Source: Cervus elaphus
Lineage: Eukaryota > Chordata > Mammalia > Artiodactyla > Cervidae
NCBI RefSeq assembly: GCF_910594005.1
Contig: NC_057818.1
Coordinates: 56,184,001-56,248,000, forward strand
Reading direction: 5' to 3'
DNA: 64,000 bases
In this document: in pieces, positions 61,200 through 64,000 of the stretch
Position numbering within the stretch: position 1 is the stretch's first letter
Layout of the letters: the number at the start of each line of letters is the position of its first letter
Made by a program: the position numbers and the translations under genes
Notes under the pieces: model-generated
What the model saw: the letters and a program-made list of their open reading frames with translations, nothing else
Database searches by the model: none
What the model was told of the DNA's origin: nothing

Positions 61200-62160
61200 A
61201 AAAGCTCATTGAAAGTTATATATTTTTTAAAAATGGGATGTTGGGAGAGCCATCCCTCTGCACAGTTGAAAGTCCACTTTTAACTTATAGTCAGACCTCC
61301 ACATCTGCAGTTCCTCCGTATCCAGTTCTGTATCCATGGATCCAGCCAATCACCCGACATGTAGTACTGTAGTACTATTGAAAAAAATCCACATATAAGT
61401 AAGTGGGCCTGTGCAATTCAAACTTGCATTGTGCAAAGATCAACTGTGTACAGAATATATAAATTCCTCCAATTTTGTAACATGTACTTTCATTATCTTA
61501 ATGGAATCTTTCAAAGAGAAAATGATTTTAATCCCAATGGTGTCCAATTATTAACTATAATAAGGGCTCTCCTACTAGCAGCAATGAGAACTCTATAAAG
61601 TATAGAAAAATAGCAGATATAGAGAATGGCAGGCAATAACACTAGGCCTAAGGCAAATTAATAAGAAAGGAATGAATGTGAAGGAGTGATTTCTAGGATA
61701 TCTTTTTAAATTCTTTAAAACTGAAAAACAAGAGTATATACAGTATGCCATCTTGTGTGTAAGAAAGAAAGTAAATAAGAAAATATACATTTTTCTACTT
61801 ATTTTTACAAATACCAGAAGGATAAAGTAAAAAATAATGAGCTTCCTTCAGAGGACAGATGGGAATTGGGTTGAAGTGATGGTGGGAGAGTGATATTTCT
61901 CTGTATCTTCTTGTATAATTTTGTCTTTGGAATCCATATTAATGTTTAATAAAATAAAATTAGGGGCCCTAAAATGTCATACAAACAGAAACAAATTAAC
62001 ATAACTGTATTTCAAGTGAATAACATAACCACACTGAACTGAGGAGAAAGAACTAGCCCAAATAAGTTTTGAACACAGCATTTTGACCATAAAATTCAGG
62101 ATAAAGACAAGAAGTTGTCAGCGAACACTGGAACGTAGGATTAGTGTAGTGTGTGTGCAT
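61200..62160. other. Spacer with an old DNA-transposon-like repeat
   Basis: 61290-61450 has the 'cctccacatctgcagttcctccgtatccag' pattern of a common mammalian repeat that I cannot name. The rest is AT-rich, L1-like or unassigned. No gene. Confidence 0.35.
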
Positions 62161-62164
62161 GTAT

Positions 62165-62371
62165 GCATGCTCAGTCATGTCCTACTCTTTGCTACCCTAT
62201 GGACTGTAGCCCACCAGGCTCCTCTGTCCATGGGATTTCCCAGGCAAGAATACTGGAGTGGGTTGCTATTTCCTCCTCCAGAGGATCTTCCTGACCCAGA
62301 GATCAAACCCACGACTCCTGTGTCTCCTGCGCTGCAGGCAGATTCTTTACCACTGAGCCATCGGGGAAGCC
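62165..62371 (-). mobile_element. Bov-tA SINE, reverse
   Basis: Reverse Bov-tA ending in the reversed tRNA-like head at 62371. A short GT-rich stretch precedes it. Confidence 0.85.
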
Positions 62372-62481
62372 ATATTCTAGTATCGGAATTAAGCAATGGG
62401 TGTGTGTGAGAGACAAGACACAGAGACAGTGTGTTTCCTATCAACACTGTGGAAAGCAGTTTGCATTATCTAGTGAAGCAG

Positions 62482-62737
62482 ACACCCTACTCCAGTACTC
62501 TGCCTGGAAAATCCCGTGGACGGAGGAGCCTGGTAGGCTGCAGTCCATGGGGTCACTAAGAGTTGGACATGACTGAGCGACTTCACTTTCACTTTTCACT
62601 TCAATGCTTTGGAAAAGGAAATGGCAACCCACTCCCGTGTTCTTGCCTGGAGAATCCCAGGGACAGGGGAGCCTGGTGGGCTGCCGTCTATGGGGTGGCA
62701 CAGAGTCAGCCACGACTGAAGTGACTTAGCAGCAGCA
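62482..62737 (+). mobile_element. BovA2-type dimeric SINE
   Basis: Two BovA units in tandem with 'ttcactttcacttt' between them and no tRNA head. Flanked by 10-bp duplications AGTGAAGCAG at 62472-62481 and 62738-62747. Confidence 0.85.
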
Positions 62738-62749
62738 GTGAAGCAGAAG

Positions 62750-63207
62750 ATAGATGCAGTAGACTGAAGAAACATGGTCATGGTATTTAGCAGCTCTTCC
62801 CATCAAGAGACAAAGTCTATTTTCCCACTCCTTGAATCTGGGGTGTCTTTGCGAATTCCTCTGACAAAAAAAATGTAACAGCAGTGACAACAGGAGCATT
62901 CCCATGCTTAGGCTTCAAGACATTTTTCTGAATGCACCTTTATTCTCTGTGAGCTGCCATATGAGGAAGCCCAGGCCAGCCACAAGGTGAGGCCTCCTGG
63001 AAGAGAACAGGCTTTGCTGACCTGCCAACTGTGCAAGCAGAGTGAGCCCAGCCACCACCATGGACAGCAGGGCCCGGCTGAATGCAGACGTGTGAGTTAA
63101 CCCACCCACACCCAGGAGAACTTTCCAGTCAACCCACAGAATCATAAGGAAATAATAAACCACTGCTGTTTTCAGCCACTTACTTTTGGAGTGATTTGTC
63201 TCACAGT
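62750..63207. repeat. Old LTR-like repeat, family uncertain
   Basis: Resembles the same kind of repeat as at 33790-34270, ending in a 'taagg...cagtaatagataacta' tail. Interrupted at its right end by a BovB fragment. Confidence 0.35.
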
Positions 63208-63219
63208 AATAGATAACTA

Positions 63220-63360
63220 AGATGGCTGGATGGCATCACCGACTCGATGGACATGGGTTTGGGTAGACTCCAGGAGTTGGTGATGGACAGGGAGGTCTGG
63301 TGTGGTGCGATTCATGGGGTTGCAAAGAGTCAGACATGACTGAGCGACTGAACTGAACTG
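63220..63360 (+). mobile_element. BovB 3'-end fragment
   Basis: The last ~140 bases of BovB ending in 'gaactgaactga'. Flanked by perfect 12-bp duplications AATAGATAACTA at 63208-63219 and 63361-63372. Confidence 0.88.
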
Positions 63361-63372
63361 AATAGATAACTA

Positions 63373-63938
63373 CACTCCAACAATTTCACTTATACACCCT
63401 TTAAAAATGTGCATGTTTTGTAGTGCACGAGGAAAATGTATAATATTTAGAAATGTTTAATGTTTAGAGAAACATTGTTTCAATAGCCAAAAACTAGAAA
63501 GATTGTACAAATACCCACTAGTAGTAGCATGGGTAAATACACTGTGATATGTTCATTTACTGGAATATTATACAGCATTAAAAAGCACAGACTAGAGGAA
63601 GACACAACAATACAGATGAATCTTCCAAGCATATGTTGAATTAAAAAAGTAAAACACAAAAGAATACAAAGAAAATGGGTATGTAAATAAACAAATTAGA
63701 CTACATAAATGGATACATTAAACTACTGCTTTGTGTAAATGTTCAAATTAAACTATATTGCTTAGATAAGCATACATATAAGAAAATGTAAAGAAAACAA
63801 AGAAGTAATGATCATAAAAGTCATGATAAAGGGTACCTCTAGGAAGGAGGAAAGAAGTTATAATTAGAGACACATGAAGCGCTTCCAAGGTCATTCTAGT
63901 TTTTACAATGGATGCTACACATTTTGTTTTATGCATGT
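63373..63938 (+). mobile_element. Old L1 3' end
   Basis: Resembles the last part of an L1 3' region on the plus strand. No gene. Confidence 0.45.
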
Positions 63939-63940
63939 TT

Positions 63941-64000
63941 CTACCCCATGGACTGTAGCTAACCAGGCTCCTCTGTCCATGGAATTCTCCAAGCAAGAAG
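63941..64000 (-). mobile_element. Bov-tA SINE, reverse, cut by window end
   Basis: Reverse BovA body ('ccatggactgtagc') running off the end of the window. Confidence 0.75.

Noticed and set aside
2203..64000. tRNA genes
   Set aside because: The many tRNA-like heads belong to Bov-tA and CHR SINEs; none has an intact cloverleaf context of a real tRNA gene that I could see.
1..64000. CRISPR arrays, operons or phage-like systems
   Set aside because: Repeats are dispersed SINE/LINE copies or simple repeats, and the genes are spliced; the sequence is mammalian.

Overview
The window is nuclear DNA of a ruminant mammal, almost certainly a bovid. The evidence is the repeat content: BovB (RTE-type) LINE copies, many Bov-tA/BovA SINEs whose tails match BovB, CHR-type tRNA SINEs, and a near full-length ruminant-type L1. 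The genes have small exons with consensus GT/AG splice sites on the minus strand. Nothing bacterial or viral-genome-like is present, and there is no CRISPR array. The exact species cannot be told from this sequence.

The gene content is a head-to-tail cluster, all on the minus strand, of three members of the SLC6 orphan transporter subgroup NTT5/SLC6A16. Gene A (983-2079) supplies only its first four coding exons; the rest would lie left of the window. Gene B (26085-32548) is complete. I traced eleven coding exons whose splice phases all agree, giving a 715-residue protein with twelve expected membrane segments. Gene C (49241-52739) supplies only the last five coding exons. Its C-terminus is the one that best matches human SLC6A16 as I remember it, so I take C as the SLC6A16 orthologue and A and B as paralogues, possibly related to the locus that is only a pseudogene in human (SLC6A21P). 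Exon lengths and phases are nearly the same in all three, and introns of B and C share old repeats, so the cluster arose by tandem duplication.

The space between the genes is mostly transposon. From about 9.1 to 21.2 kb there is a nested stack: a near full-length decayed BovB is broken by a reverse-oriented truncated BovB (9753-10237), by a 7.6-kb L1 (12213-19828) and by a probable solo LTR (19976-20526), each with a recognisable target duplication. The L1 has a complete 5' UTR with a YY1-type site and six 19-bp GC-box repeats, an open ORF1, and an ORF2 broken by one small deletion. A second young, 5'-truncated L1 (38789-40922) lies in opposite orientation on the other side of gene B. Regions 33-49 kb and 53-64 kb are old L1 fragments studded with SINEs.

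Two non-repeat GC-rich stretches (about 6.85-7.75 kb and 47.35-48.0 kb) could be promoters or untranslated first exons for genes A and B respectively, but this is only an inference from position and composition. A 290-bp open stretch at 25751-26040, with a good splice acceptor and ending just past the 3' end of gene B, is unexplained. I found no undescribed defence or mobile system; the most interesting material is the NTT5 cluster with its unusual ion-site residues and the transposon architecture around it.
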